Shown here piece after piece: positions 1-11,571 of a stretch of 64,000 nucleotides of DNA. The notes beneath the pieces were generated by a model. It ran no database searches, was not told the origin of the DNA, and was given only the letters and a program-made list of their open reading frames with translations. Both the position numbers and the translations under genes were made by a program. The first letter of the stretch is position 1. The number at the start of each line of letters is the position of its first letter. This stretch comes from Liquidambar formosana (Eukaryota; Streptophyta; Magnoliopsida; Saxifragales; Altingiaceae), in assembly GCA_039720395.1 (NCBI GenBank), contig CM077826.1:26802430-26866429 (forward strand). The letters run 5' to 3'.

Positions 1-187
1 GAGTGGGACAAAAAACATACTAGAGGATTCTTCCTCCATTATTATTATTATTATATTTTTTCAGTCTAAACGATAAAAGAACACACCCACCCCTACATAT
101 ATATTCACGTAGAGTTGAAATCAAGACTTTCACAAACCCTATACCCCTATTAGGATGGGACATGCCATTAGACCCAATAAACATGTC

Positions 188-315
188 CCTTTTTTTTTTT
201 TTTTTTTTTTTTTTTTGGGTACATTGGGAGGGATTCGAACCTTTAACCTAACCTACTCCTACCCTTTTCCCCACCCTCCCTCACCAGTCACCACTAGGCT
301 AGCCCCATTGGCTTG
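188..315 (-). mobile_element. tRNA-derived SINE, minus strand
   Basis: Read on the minus strand there is an A-box-like stretch (complement of 291-301), then a B-box-like stretch (complement of 231-241, ggttcgaatcc), then a poly-A tail seen as the T run at 190-216. This order, A box, B box, A tail over about 120 bp, is the layout of a tRNA-derived plant SINE transcribed by RNA polymerase III. A similar body recurs at 53645-53730. The 5' limit is approximate and no target duplication was clear. Confidence 0.6.
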
Positions 316-319
316 ATGA

Positions 320-789
320 GAACAGGCTTTTAGTCTCTCTTTGTTTTGCTATCCGGTTACCAGTAGGACTCTTTAAGGCAAATACTACGTGTCAACTAAA
401 TGTAGCGAAGGTTCAAAAGCGATGGGGCATTCGACAAACGCTAGCATCCCCCTAAGGGTATTTTCAGAAATAAAAATTTGAGTGGATGACAAATCAATGC
501 ATTAATTATTTTTCTTAATTTGCGTGTTTTTTTAAAGAGGCCTATATCTATCTTTATGAGACGGAGAGAGTATGAATCTAGGTAAAGCTAAATGGGGGAA
601 AAAAAAAAGATTACTGTACCCAAATTCTAAATAGTTAGAAAATTGGGATTCTAGTTTTAGAAGTTGTTAAAGCTGTTTTTGCATAATGATCCAGACATGG
701 TATGATAGGTAGGGGTTGGGAACACATGCTGTATCATTGACCGAAAAATGTATAAAAATCTAATAAAACAAAACCAAAAAAGAAGAAAT

Positions 790-825
<36 letters not shown>

Positions 826-1960
826 AAAAATGAAAAAAAGGGTTTCGTTAGTTCAGTTGAAGTGCTGGGGGAAAGATCTCTAGCAGTTAGTAATAAAGAT
901 TATTGGTAGAAAAGATTTTATGGGCATTTTGAGTATATGTGGTCCTAGACTAAAAATATGCTAAATTGCTAACATGAGAGGGAAGTGTCTATAAGTTTTA
1001 AAATAATGCTTTTTTTTTTTTTTTTTTAAGAGAAGAGAAGAGGGGGGGGGGGGGGGGGGGGGGGTTGTGTGTGTGTTTGTTTTGGGGTTTTAGTTATTTA
1101 TTTATTTATTTTTGATAATCAAATGAGAATATAATAAGGAAAAAAACCTAAGGTCATTCCCAATCTCCTCTTTCTCAAACACAACAGCGCGAGATAAGAA
1201 AGAGATTGGTATTGAACTATAGTTGATTACATCTGGCTGCCCATTGGGATAGTTCATGGGCAGAAGAGTTCGCGCATCTAGGGACGGACTTTACAACAGA
1301 CATATTAAAGAAAATTAAAATAGCTTAGCATCATCGATGATAGAATCAATCAACCAAGGAGGCTAAGAGTATTTTATGTGGTGGCAGTAGATTGACCCTT
1401 TTTTAAATAGTACTGTATAACTTATTTCAGCAAAAAGACCTGTGACTTAGAAAACCCGACACCTTTAAATCTAATAAATGTAACAAGCAAAGATTTTCAA
1501 TCTTGGAAAACAACTTACGGAAAAATAATTCAAGCCACACATCCTCGTTTAAAGATTATTCTTTTTTGGTAAACCTTTTTTTTTTTGGGGTAAACTCCTT
1601 TAGAGAATATTCAACTCAACATTAGAGAGAATATTTAACTTTATGCAGTGTACTATTAAAATAGTTTAGAATACAATGGAATAGAACAGCCTCACTAATC
1701 AATAGAAATTAAAATCACAATCAATTGAAGAGGCTACTACTCTATGAGGTTTAGATAAAGAGACCGACTTTTTTGGATCTGTTGGTTTTGAAACAGTATT
1801 ATACTATTATTAGCCATTTCACTGGATGAAGTCTTGGTAGGTAGCTGTTCAATTGATTGGGAAATAAAATTTGAAAGGTATTTTTAGACAATAAATATTT
1901 TCAAGCAGCCTTAGATATTTTAAGGCTCATCATACAAGTTGTTTTGATGTATTATCCTTT
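320..1960. other. Intergenic, no gene seen
   Basis: This AT-rich stretch has no coding signal. It holds long homopolymers: an A run near 791-823, a T run near 1011-1027 and a run of 23 G at 1042-1064, followed by a short GT tract and tetranucleotide TTTA repeats. Confidence 0.7.
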
Positions 1961-1983
1961 AGTAAATCTCTTTTATTAAACCC

Positions 1984-2213
1984 CAAGGGGCAACTCTATC
2001 TGTTGGCAAGGGTTCACATTTCAGGAAATGAAGGACCTAAGTTCAACTCTTGCCAACTCCTTGGAGCCACCTAAACAAGTTTCCATGGTCATGGTCCTTG
2101 GCCTAATTGGTCTATGTGGGTTCTAGGGTCTTGCATGGATTCAAGATTTACATGTAAAGGGTTCCCCATACAAAAAGAGAGAGGAAATACCTTACCAAAA
2201 AAAAAAAAAAAAG
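1984..2213 (+). mobile_element. SINE with poly-A tail and target duplication
   Basis: The head has degenerate pol III promoter boxes (A-box-like near 2000-2015, B-box-like near 2038-2050), a body of about 140 bp, and an A tail at 2196-2212. A 17-18-bp imperfect direct repeat flanks it (1964-1980 and 2221-2238, both beginning aaatctct), as expected for a LINE-mobilised SINE. It appears to be a different family from the 188-315 copy. Confidence 0.65.
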
Positions 2214-2239
2214 AGAGAGGAAATCTCTCTTAAATAAAT

Positions 2240-2815
2240 TGTGGTGATTAAGGGAACTTCATTTTTGCACTTCCACTAATTTGTCAAATTAATAGTGAAT
2301 GGAGTTTGACCATCGTCAGTTTTTTGAACTACCGTTGGATCATACTTAAGGATGAGGTGAAAAAATAAAATTTATAAATTAAGTCCATAGATCTGACCCA
2401 TTAATGTATTAAGTAAAGTGTAGTACACAGATATGATAGTGTCTCTCAAACCTTTCCTCCTTCAAACTCAACTCTCATTTACTCATCTTTATTCATTTTG
2501 GTTTACCACTCTGATGAAATGATTATATCACATTAATCAAGGGAAATTTATTTTCCTTCTACAATAACTTCAATCGAGTAGCATTAGTTGTGGTATATTT
2601 ATCTCTTATTTAGTATGATTTATCCCACATGCACTTCCGTTGAAGTTCCAATTCATTGGCCACTTATACAAAAGAATCCCTTTATCTTTAAATAAACCTA
2701 AGTGGCATGGTTTTTTTTTTAGTAGTAAAAAATTAAAATAATTTCATAGGATCACCATGATCCATCTTAAAATCAGCTCTCATTTTCCTAAAAAGGGGAA
2801 ATGGCAATCTCAGTT
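2240..2815. other. Intergenic, nothing recognisable
   Basis: AT-rich sequence with no gene, no clear repeat and no RNA signature. Confidence 0.6.
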
Positions 2816-2817
2816 AC

Positions 2818-2975
2818 ACTATGTTTGGATAAAGAATTTTTAGGAGAAATTTGCTTTTAAGATGGAATTTATAAAATTTTTATAAGGATGAGATGGACAA
2901 AATCCTTATAAAAATTTTACAAATTCCATCTCAATAGCAAATTCTACTTAAAAATTCCTTATCCAAATATAACAT
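2818..2975. mobile_element. Fold-back MITE, about 160 bp
   Basis: The whole element is one imperfect palindrome. The arm at about 2820-2888 matches the reverse complement of 2901-2973 over nearly its full length, leaving a loop of about 12 bases. There is no coding capacity. The termini contain tatgtttggata against its complement tatccaaatata. The target duplication could not be fixed, so the superfamily is open. Confidence 0.65.
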
Positions 2976-4544
2976 TATGCTACCATTTTTTTTTTTTTTT
3001 TTTGTTTAAAGGTGGAAATTAAGCTACTTTCAAATTAGGATTTTACAAACTTATTGGTAATTCTTATGAACACGTCTAACAAAAGCGAATCAATCATTTT
3101 GAATAAAAAAATTTCTTTTGATATTTATTTTTCATTATTCGATGTAATTTAGTCATATACATACTGTGAACCCACGAAAACACGGCCCACAAGGGTTTGG
3201 CAAAATAAGTGTGAAAGACAACAAACGGAAAGGAGTCGCCACCTCATTTTTTAAGGAAAAGAAGAAAACCTTAAAAATGTTTTATTTTAAAAAACCTCAT
3301 GACTCCATTAAAAGGAAAAGCAAAGTCTTTAAAACCAGAAAATTAGATTTGGAAGTTAAGTTACGATGTGGGAAGGTTTTGGGCTAAGCCCAGAGGCACC
3401 CACATTGCCCGAGTTGGTCTCTTAATTTGATTGGGCTAATTTAATAACTTAATCACATGCAAATCAATATCAATTAATAAAATACAGCATGCATATCAAT
3501 CGCAAATCCATCCTACTTCACAAACAATCATATGTGATGGATAAATGAACAAAAAAAAAAAAGAAAACCTAAGATACTTAGTATCTTAGAGCGGACTTGA
3601 ACATCAAAATAAACGCCTACGTACCATGCATAGAAATACATGGATCAAAGTCCACGTAGTTCGAAGAGAATAAGGTTAAATCCTAATAGTGACTTATGGT
3701 AAACCTTAGGTTTCTTTCCATAAAGATTTTCAAAGACAAATGATTCTCAACAAAAATTCAATGAAAGATATAAACTTTTGAAAAAGGGGTGGAAAAAAAA
3801 ACCTAGAATTCACCATATCCCTCTATTAGAAAACAACCCTAGGATAGAGAAGAGAGAAGAAAGAAACGTGAAGAAAAGTGAATTGGGGCACTTCATACCC
3901 CACTTACCTTGTGTTATTCTCTCCAAGCAATAGCAGGCTTAAGCGATAACAACTTTATTTGCAATAAGGCAATTATTGCACCTGTTTGCACCCTTACAAG
4001 TGCTCAAAATCATGCAAAAATAACAGAATACTAATATGGACAGAATCACCATATAACATATGCTCGAATCATCATGAATATCATTCATATTATATATATT
4101 AACTAACAGAAACACCAATTCATGATAATTATCACACCAAATAAGCCATATGTAACATGCATGATTTGAGAGGATAAAGAGAATAACGCTTTCAAATCCT
4201 TAGTAAACTAAAGATTATCAAGCATATAAAACCATGAATTATCTTAGAATCATACATATAATATCATAAAAGCATTGCATTCAACTAATATATGGAACTA
4301 TTACATGCACTAGAACTATCATAATGAAAGAAGGAGAAGAAGAAGGAGAAAGGCCTATATTCAGCAATTGAAAGGGTGTTTACCTCTTGTAGAACCTCTC
4401 TTGCCTTCAAAATCCTTGTTCACTTCCTTACCTAGGGTTGAAAAGCCTTCCTTTTATGTTCTTCTAGCTCTCCAAACTCGTAGCTCCCTCTCTCTCTAAG
4501 TATAAAGTGCACTTGTAGCCCCCTTATTTGCTGAATATCATATT

Positions 4545-4553
4545 CTTTATATA
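4545..4553 (-). promoter_or_regulatory. TATA box in solo LTR
   Basis: The minus strand reads TATATAAAG inside the solo LTR, placed as a pol II LTR promoter would be. The LTR could still start transcription leftwards. Inferred from sequence only. Confidence 0.45.
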
Positions 4554-4745
4554 GGGGACTAACCTAATAAACCAATGGCTAAGATTAATTCATTAAATAA
4601 TGATCCTAGGGCTATTAGAGACTCTCTTGGTGCTCAAACAACTCAAAGTTACTCAATTTTAGAAGGAAACAAGTTGCAAAAGCGAAAGAATCCGTCAAAA
4701 GAAGGAAGGAGAGGCAGAATCCCACTTAAAGATGGAGTCCCTCAG

Positions 4746-4815
4746 GTGACCGTCCGGGGCTGGACGGTCAGCCATCAAGGGCTGGACGGTTAGCCGTCCA
4801 GCCCCGGACGGTCAC
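4746..4815. repeat. Perfect 22-bp inverted repeat in solo LTR
   Basis: The arm 4746-4767 is the exact reverse complement of 4794-4815. The 26-base loop carries a third partial copy (gggctggacggt near 4780-4791). The stem is strongly GC-rich within AT-rich surroundings, so it would fold very stably as DNA or RNA. Confidence 0.9.
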
Positions 4816-5599
4816 CCGAGGGGCTCTCTTCAGTTTACCTCGGTTAGACTCCCTCGCATTCCGGAAGTCTTTCGGGGGTCAAATTAAGTCCGATTTTGAC
4901 GAAATAAAAGCCAAAACAACCGTGCTTTAAAAAGGAACACATTTTTAGACATTGAGGATAAAAATCCTTGACCATGGGTGCATGGTTAGGTTTTACAAAG
5001 GCGGCTAACCGTTGTGCACCACCTGTCGCAAAGTTAGGGTTTGCACACAAAGTTGAACCAAATGCCTTCCAAATCAAAATTCAACCTTTTAAAACATGTT
5101 TATGATATAAATAAAGTCCAATTGAAATTAAATAAGAGAAAATTGAGTGAGTCACATGAGTCAATTTAAGTGAACCAAGAAAGGGTCTTTTAGCCAACCT
5201 GAACCGTTATGAGCCGAATTGATCCTAAACCATTAATTCATCAAATTGAACTTATATGTAGACTTTATATATCCATATGAACTTAAAGGAACAACTCGGG
5301 ACTCATTTCAAAGTAAAACGAAAAATATACGACTTAAAAGACAATTATGCCCTCAAAGTCACAAAAGTTCTTATTAACTATTGAAATGAACTCCAAATCA
5401 CTCCAAAATTCATACACATGATATTCAATGCCATAAAATCCTAATGCAACTGCCTAGACTCAAAAATAAAATAAAAACCTATATGAAATGATGACCTCTA
5501 ATTAGGGTGACAAAAATGGGGTGTGACACATACATAATATATTCAACCTACATGGCATTATGATTGCGGATATAAATTAAATAGTTAAATTAATAATAA

Positions 5600-5916
5600 G
5601 GGTAAATTACAAGAAACCCCTTTTTTGTTTAGTCATTTTTCACATAACCCCCCTAAGGAAAAAATTGATGGAATGTTCTCTCTTGGTTAGGTTTCAAGTG
5701 AAAAATCAAATAGAAATTGAGTGTAAAAACACTATATGAATGGGTGAAAAGTGAGCACATGAGAGGAATAGAGTATTATATAATGTTTTTTCACCCACTT
5801 TTCACTCCATTTTTCCCCTGAAACCTAAGTGAGGGAGGATATTTCAATGATTTTATTTAGGGGGGTTATGTGAAAAAGGGATAAGCATAATTAAAGGGGG
5901 TTCTTGTAATTTAATC
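5600..5916. mobile_element. Fold-back MITE with GGGTAAATTACA-like end
   Basis: The left end starts gggtaaattacaag and the right end is its near complement (cttgtaatttaatc). A second inverted match, ttcacataacccccc-like near 5638-5654 against ggggggttatgtgaa near 5860-5875, extends the palindrome inward. At 317 bp it has no coding room. Such ends are typical of non-autonomous Mutator-like elements. I could not confirm a 9-bp target duplication. Confidence 0.6.
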
Positions 5917-6398
5917 AAGTAATTTAGTCAATTAAGATGAATTATTGGATTTGATTTATGAAGTATGATGTGGTATATTATCCATTTAGATTTTTTTCTG
6001 GGCATTTCCCAAAAAAAAAAAAAAAAATCCTATATTATCCCTAAAACCTCAAACTCCACTTAATTTTTTAGTAATACCCAACTAGTTTTTGAGATTATTT
6101 TTGGACATTTATACCCCAAAGTAACCAGTTGGTCTTCTTTATGTGTCTGAATTTGCAACTGTAGAGCCCATCTATAACAGCCTATTGTATTTCACCGGAT
6201 TGTGACACATGGCCAAGAGAATGCAATGGATGGCTAAGGTGTGAAATGCCTCAAAGAGGCTGAGTTTCTAACAACGTTATTAATGGTAGAGGAAGGTGAG
6301 TGATCGCCGTCATCTGTGATGGATTTCGATGGCAGAGGAAGGTGAGTGATCATCCACCATCACTAACTCAAACTTGTAGATCCCAAACCCATCATCAT

Positions 6399-6432
<34 letters not shown>

Positions 6433-6500
6433 GGACCACCCATACACTCTCGCTCTCTCTTCCACTTTCCCTTTCTCTTTCTCTTTCTCTATCTTTTTGT
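6399..6500 (+). repeat. CT-rich microsatellite
   Basis: A pure (TC)n tract at about 6399-6423 continues as an interrupted CT-rich tract to about 6495, inside the MULE core. Confidence 0.9.
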
Positions 6501-6554
6501 GATTTTGCTTGGGTTTTGTGGTTTTTGTCGATCTGGACTTGACAATGGTGAAGA

Positions 6555-7097
6555 TGGTGGAATATTATTTGCAAAAGAACAAAATAATACGAGCTACCTT
6601 GTACAAAATAGAGTTAACCCAATCCGGCTAAGAGGTACGACAACGTTTCTTGAAGATAGTTGGAGCCTCCAACTTGTGCAAGGGATTATAGTTACTCTAT
6701 CTTTGGGATTCAACTTAGCTCGGGCTCGATCTTGTTCTTCTACAATCTTGCACTAATCGGTAGGAACTATGTACCTTCAACTTCTTATCAAGATGCCCAA
6801 TAAAACTTAAAGTAAAATAACATATGTATACTATGTAGTAAAGAAGTCAGAGAATGACGACTTCAAGTTAGTTTACTAATACTTCCACATAGCTACCCTT
6901 TATGTAGGAGGATAGGTGGCTTGTAGTAGAAGCCAAGAATCTTCGTCATAATTACAAAGATTCTATTCTATCTAAAAAGATTTGATCTTATCCAAAAGGA
7001 TTTGATCTTATCCATAATTCTATCCAAAAAGATTTGATCTTATCCATAAATTGATTTTATCCATAACATAAAATAATAATTTAAATCATTTCCAACA
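6555..7097 (-). repeat. 3' LTR of the Copia element
   Basis: A 543-bp LTR, the partner of 11572-12101. On the plus strand it runs from tggtggaata to ttccaaca. Its TATA position reads tatgtagg where the 5' LTR has tatatagg, one of many substitutions between the copies. Confidence 0.9.
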
Positions 7098-7679
7098 ATC
7101 TCCCACTTGATTTAAATTAATAAAATCAATATGAAAATAATAATAATGAGCATCTAGGAAAGTCGTGTGTATAAATGAAGGTGTCTTCAGGACTTGAACC
7201 TCCACTTATAAACACATCAAAATTTATCAGAGAACTTAAGTGGATGTGCCTTGAACTTAAGGACCCATGTTGATAAATTATTCATGTCATACACACATTC
7301 CTTTCAGAGGTTATTGTACTTCTAAAGCTAACACCTTTTGAGTTTGTGCTGAATCCCATTTTACTGAATGAATCCTAGAGATAGCCTGTTATCTCCTATG
7401 AAGTGACTAGCTTAAACACTCAGAAAGGTAAGTCCATCAAGACTGCATCCTATAACACTCTTATCAATATGATATATAGACTTATTAACAGAGATTCTCT
7501 TCTCTCACAAAACACAGGACTCATCTGCAAATAAATCAACTGCAGGAATTGCACTAACTCATCATAGGAATGGACTTAATTTCATTAAACTTTAGTGCAT
7601 ATACAACGGTTGTTTCTTAGCTTGTTTTTCCCATTGAAGCTGAGAAAACTCATCAGGTTGGGTTCCCACCAAGTACAAC

Positions 7680-8216
7680 TCAATTATAGGCTTTCAGTCC
7701 CATTCCCCTTGATGAAATTGAGATCAAATATCTTCTAAGGCCCTTGGTTAAGGGATCTGCCAAATTCTCTTTGGACTTCACATATTTTATGGCCATACTT
7801 CCAACAGAGATCAGTCCTCTTACATGACTATGCCTCAGACGAATAGGTCTGGATTTTCCATTACTGATCTCACTATACGCTTTAAGCATAGCAGCTTGAT
7901 TATCACAACATATGGTAATTGCTGGCATTGGCTTATTCCATATTAGTACATCTACCAATAAATTCCTTAGCCATTCAGCTTCCTCTCCTACAGATGAGAG
8001 TGCTATAAACTCATATTCCATAGTAGAATGGGCTATACACGTTTGTTTCTTGGATTTCCATGAAATAGTTCCTCCTGCCAAAGTTAAAATCCATCCAGTT
8101 ACTGATATCCCATCATCTAAAGATGAATTCCATGTTGCATCACTATACCCTTCAAGTACAACAAGGAACCTCCCATAATGCAACCCATAATGCATTGTGC
8201 CTTTCAAATATCTCAA
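7680..8216 (-). pseudogene. Copia RNase H domain
   Basis: This is the best preserved reading frame of the element. It begins MRYLKGTMHYGL and shows GYSDATWN, the SWKSKKQ turn, STMEYEFIALS, CCDNQAAM, the RHSHVRGLI block (RHHxVR in intact Copia) and NLADPLTKGL at the C-terminus. These are the residues and order of Copia RNase H. It is cut off from reverse transcriptase by frameshifts, so it is a relic rather than a gene. Confidence 0.9.
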
Positions 8217-8353
8217 ACTCTGCTCAATGCAGTCCAGTGATCTTTACCAGGATTGCTCGTGTATCTACTTAGTTTTCTTACTGCGTAGGCTATATCTGGC
8301 CTTGTATAGTGCATTGCATACATAATACTACCAATAATCTGAGAATACTTGAG

Positions 8354-9092
8354 CTAAGATACATACTTGCCTTCATTCTTTTTTAACTTGATGCTAGAGT
8401 CATAAGGAGTTGGTGTTGGAGAACAATCAAAATAATTAAATCTCTTTAAGATTTTCTTAACATAATTTGATTGTGAGAATGCAATCCCACTATCAATTCT
8501 GAGTATTTTGATTTCGAGAATGACATCAGCTTCTCCAAGATCCTTCATATCAAATTTTGATGACAAGAACTTTTTGTTTCATTGACACACTGAAGATATA
8601 TGCCAAAAATTAACATGTCATCCACATAGAGACATATAATTACTCCAGAATTGCCATCAAATTTGCTATAGACGTATACATCTGCCCCATTTATCTGATA
8701 ACCACTCTCAAGAAGTGTTCTCCTGTATTTCTCATGCCACTGCTTTGGTGCCTATTTCAACCCATATAAAGACTTGACTAATTGCAAACTTTCTTCTCAT
8801 TCCTAGGCAAAATAAAACCTTCTGGCTGCTTCATGTAAATTTCTTCTTCCAGTTCTCCATTTAGGAATGCAGTCTTCACATCCATTTGATGAATGATCAG
8901 ATTGTTTAAAACAGCCAAAGCTATCATCAGCCTGACGGTTGTGATTCTTGCAACAGGAGCATAAGTGTCAAAATAGTCAAATCCTTCACATTGTTTGAAC
9001 CACTTTGCTACTAACCTTGCTTTATACTTGTCAATCGATCCATCTGGTCTCAGTTTCTTCTTGAAAATCCACTTGCAGCCATAGGTTTGCAA
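8354..9092 (-). pseudogene. Copia reverse transcriptase, frameshifted
   Basis: The N-terminal half reads CKWIFKKKLRPDGSIDKYKARLVAK and continues through the catalytic-region motif MDVKTAFLNGELEEEIYMKQPEGF. The active-site YVDDML is encoded around 8610-8630 in another frame. The thumb-side block FDMKDLGEADVILEIKI follows at 8354-8566. Breaks lie near 8780 and 8570. Confidence 0.9.
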
Positions 9093-9394
9093 CCAGGTGG
9101 TAAATCAACTAATATCCATATATTATTGGACATTATTGAATGACATCATAGATTGCTTCTTTCCAAAAGATAGAATCATGAGATGACATAGCTTCTTCAT
9201 AGGTAGATGGATCATTTTCAATTAAACAAGTAATTTCTTCAAGATAAAAGTCAAGACCAAAATCTTTAGGAATTTTACCTCTTTTGCTACGTTACAATTT
9301 AGCCGATTCTGTAGTATTAAGTTTCTTCCATTTCAGTGTTGATTAAGTTTCCACTCCCACTAATTTGGAATCATCTTTAAACAAAAAGATATGT

Positions 9395-10357
9395 TCAAAG
9401 AAATTTGCATTGATCGATTCTAGAACTGAATGAAGTGTTGGTGTTTCCAAGGTTCAAAAACCTGTAAGCCTTACTGGTTATTGAATAACCAATAAGAACA
9501 CAATCTATTCCTTGAAGTCCCACCTTTGAGCTATGAAAATTTGGTAATTTGACATGAGTTAAGCAACCCCATACTTTTAAGTATACAAGATTCGGCTTTC
9601 TACCTTTCCATATCTCATATAGTGTCACGTTCATGTTTCTTTGTGGAACACGATTCAAAATATGACAAGCTGCAAGCAATGCTTCTCCCCTAAAGATTAA
9701 AAGGAGTTCTAGAACTTACAAGCATAGTATTGGTCATTTCTGTGAGAGTTCGATTCTTTCTTTCAACAACTCCATTCTGCTCAGAAGTGTCTGGAACAAA
9801 AGTTTCACGACGAATTCCATTGATTTCACATAATTTAATCAAATCAAAATCAAAGTATTCTCCACCCCAATCTGACCGGAAAGCTTTGATTTTAGTACTG
9901 TGAAGATTCTCAACCTCAGCTTTATAGTTCTTCAAACAACTAAAAGCTTCATCTTTGGTTCGGAATAAGAAAACATATGCATATCGAGAAGCATCATTAA
10001 TGAATGTTATAAAATAACGCTTTCCTCCTCTAGCTTGAACACCAGTCATCTGGAAAATGTTACTGTGCACCAAATCCAGAACATTTGATGACCTTTCAAC
10101 TCCTTTGAACGATGTCTTGGTGATTTTGCACTTACTACATGCAACGCATTTTTCAAAAGATTATCTTTGAGATTAGGAATGAAACCCAACTTAGTCATTG
10201 ACTTGATCGCATTAAAGTTGATGTGCCCAAGCCTGCCATGCCAAACATCAAAAGAATCCACAGTGTAAACAGAAATAGATTTATTATTATCTATATTAAG
10301 TTTGAACATTTCAGATACAACATAGCCTTTCCCAACAAAGACACCATTTTTAGTCAA
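9395..10357 (-). pseudogene. Copia integrase region, frameshifted
   Basis: A GAG-pre-integrase segment (DVWHGRLGHINF) is followed by the integrase core. I see FITFINDASRY around the first catalytic aspartate, the second aspartate in FRSDWGGEY, and the glutamate region SEQNGVVERKNRTL. The downstream part includes AACHILNRVP and the GCLTHVKLP block. The frame shifts near 10050-10073 and 9680-9690, so the enzyme is broken into at least three frames. Confidence 0.88.
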
Positions 10358-10775
10358 GAAAAATTTATCTCATTTAAAAGTCATCTTAAAGCCATGCTTG
10401 CTAAGCAAAGCACCAGAGACGAGATTCTTTCTGATGTCAGGGCCATGTAGGACTTCCCTAAGAAGAACAGTCTTCCTAGAGGTGAACTTGAGCTCAATAG
10501 AGCCCATTTCCATAACTTTGGACGATGAGGAATTTCTCCATGTGCATGTTCATATCAACCCCTACTAGTTTATAGGTACTGAACATGTTCTTGTCACTAC
10601 AAACGTGACAGGTGGCACCAGTATCAATCTACCATTCAACATCTCCATCGACCATATTAAGTTCAGTCATAACAGCAACAAGCATGTCATCCTTCTCGTC
10701 TCTATTGTCTTTGTTGTCTTTGCCATCTTTCTTGTAGCGACAATATTTGGCTATGTGTCTTGATTTCCCGCAATT

Positions 10776-11561
10776 TCAGCACACTCTTTTGATGTTCTTG
10801 TCCTTCTCAGACTCTTTTTTGTTGTTGGGCTTGCCTCGCTTCTTGAATTCATGTTTTGATGGGCCATTTCTCGATTTATGCTTCACCTCGAGAGCATAAG
10901 CTTTAGCAACAGGTTCATTTTTCTTGTTGCAATTACATGACTCTTCTTCAATTCTCAGGTGATGCATGAGCATGTCTAGAAGTAGGTCTTCCTTCTTATG
11001 CATTAGCTTAGTTTGATAATCCTTCCAAGTAGGAGGCAGCTTTGAGATTATAACATTAACATGAAAATTCTCATCCAGTGTTATCCAAACAGTAGTGATC
11101 GAGTATGCTATCTTTTGCAATTCTTGGACTTGTTCAATGATTAGTTTTTCATCACTCATTTTGAACTTAACATAATTACTTACTTGAAACTTCTTAATTC
11201 TAAGTTGTTCAGTAGTATAAACAATTTTTAAAGATTCCCAAAGATCCTTGGCATTTTTTGTTTTAATTGAATACTAGTCATATAATAGATCAGTAAGAGA
11301 GTTCAAAATATTATGACGACAACGATAATCATCATCAATCCATTTCTGAATATCAGATGTTACTTGAGCAATATCTGCATCATTTGCTATTGGGCTCAAT
11401 GGTATAGTTGGACAAGGTTCAGTTAAAACATAGGCAATCTTAAGTTGTTTGAGCAAGAATTCCATCTTTTGTTCCCAACAATGGAAATTCTTCCCATAAA
11501 ACTGAATATTTTCATGTGATACGAGTCCTAATGGAGTAAAAGAAGCCATGGGAGTAGACAT
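10776..11561 (-). pseudogene. Copia gag with zinc knuckle, two in-frame stops
   Basis: Gag packages the element's RNA. The ATG at 11559-11561 lies only about ten bases from the 5' LTR. The frame runs through a UBN2-like gag body (WEQKMEFLL near the start; LPPTWKDYQTKL later) to a CCHC zinc knuckle. A TAG at about 11274-11276 interrupts it. A second stop (TGA, 10776-10778) falls inside the knuckle just after its first cysteine, with N-C-G-K and H-x4-C continuing in frame beyond. The product could not be made intact. Confidence 0.85.
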
Positions 11562-11571
11562 ATCTTCAAAT

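Larger units (their letters stand above)
3160..5533 (-). mobile_element. Solo LTR of a Gypsy-type retrotransposon
   Basis: A 2,364-bp LTR occupies 3165-5528 and is flanked by a perfect 5-bp target duplication CATAC (3160-3164 and 5529-5533). On the minus strand it begins TGTCACACCCC, a start common among large plant Gypsy LTRs, and ends in TTCACA. Near its 3' end lies a GGTGGCGACTCC motif (complement of 3232-3243). No second LTR, primer site or pol domain adjoins it, so it most likely arose by recombination between the two LTRs of a full element. It contains a TATA box (4545-4553) and a GC-rich hairpin (4746-4815). Short reading frames inside look non-functional. Confidence 0.8.

Noticed and set aside
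231..301. Possible tRNA gene from A and B boxes
   Set aside because: There is no cloverleaf or acceptor stem and a poly-A tail is present, so a SINE explains it better.
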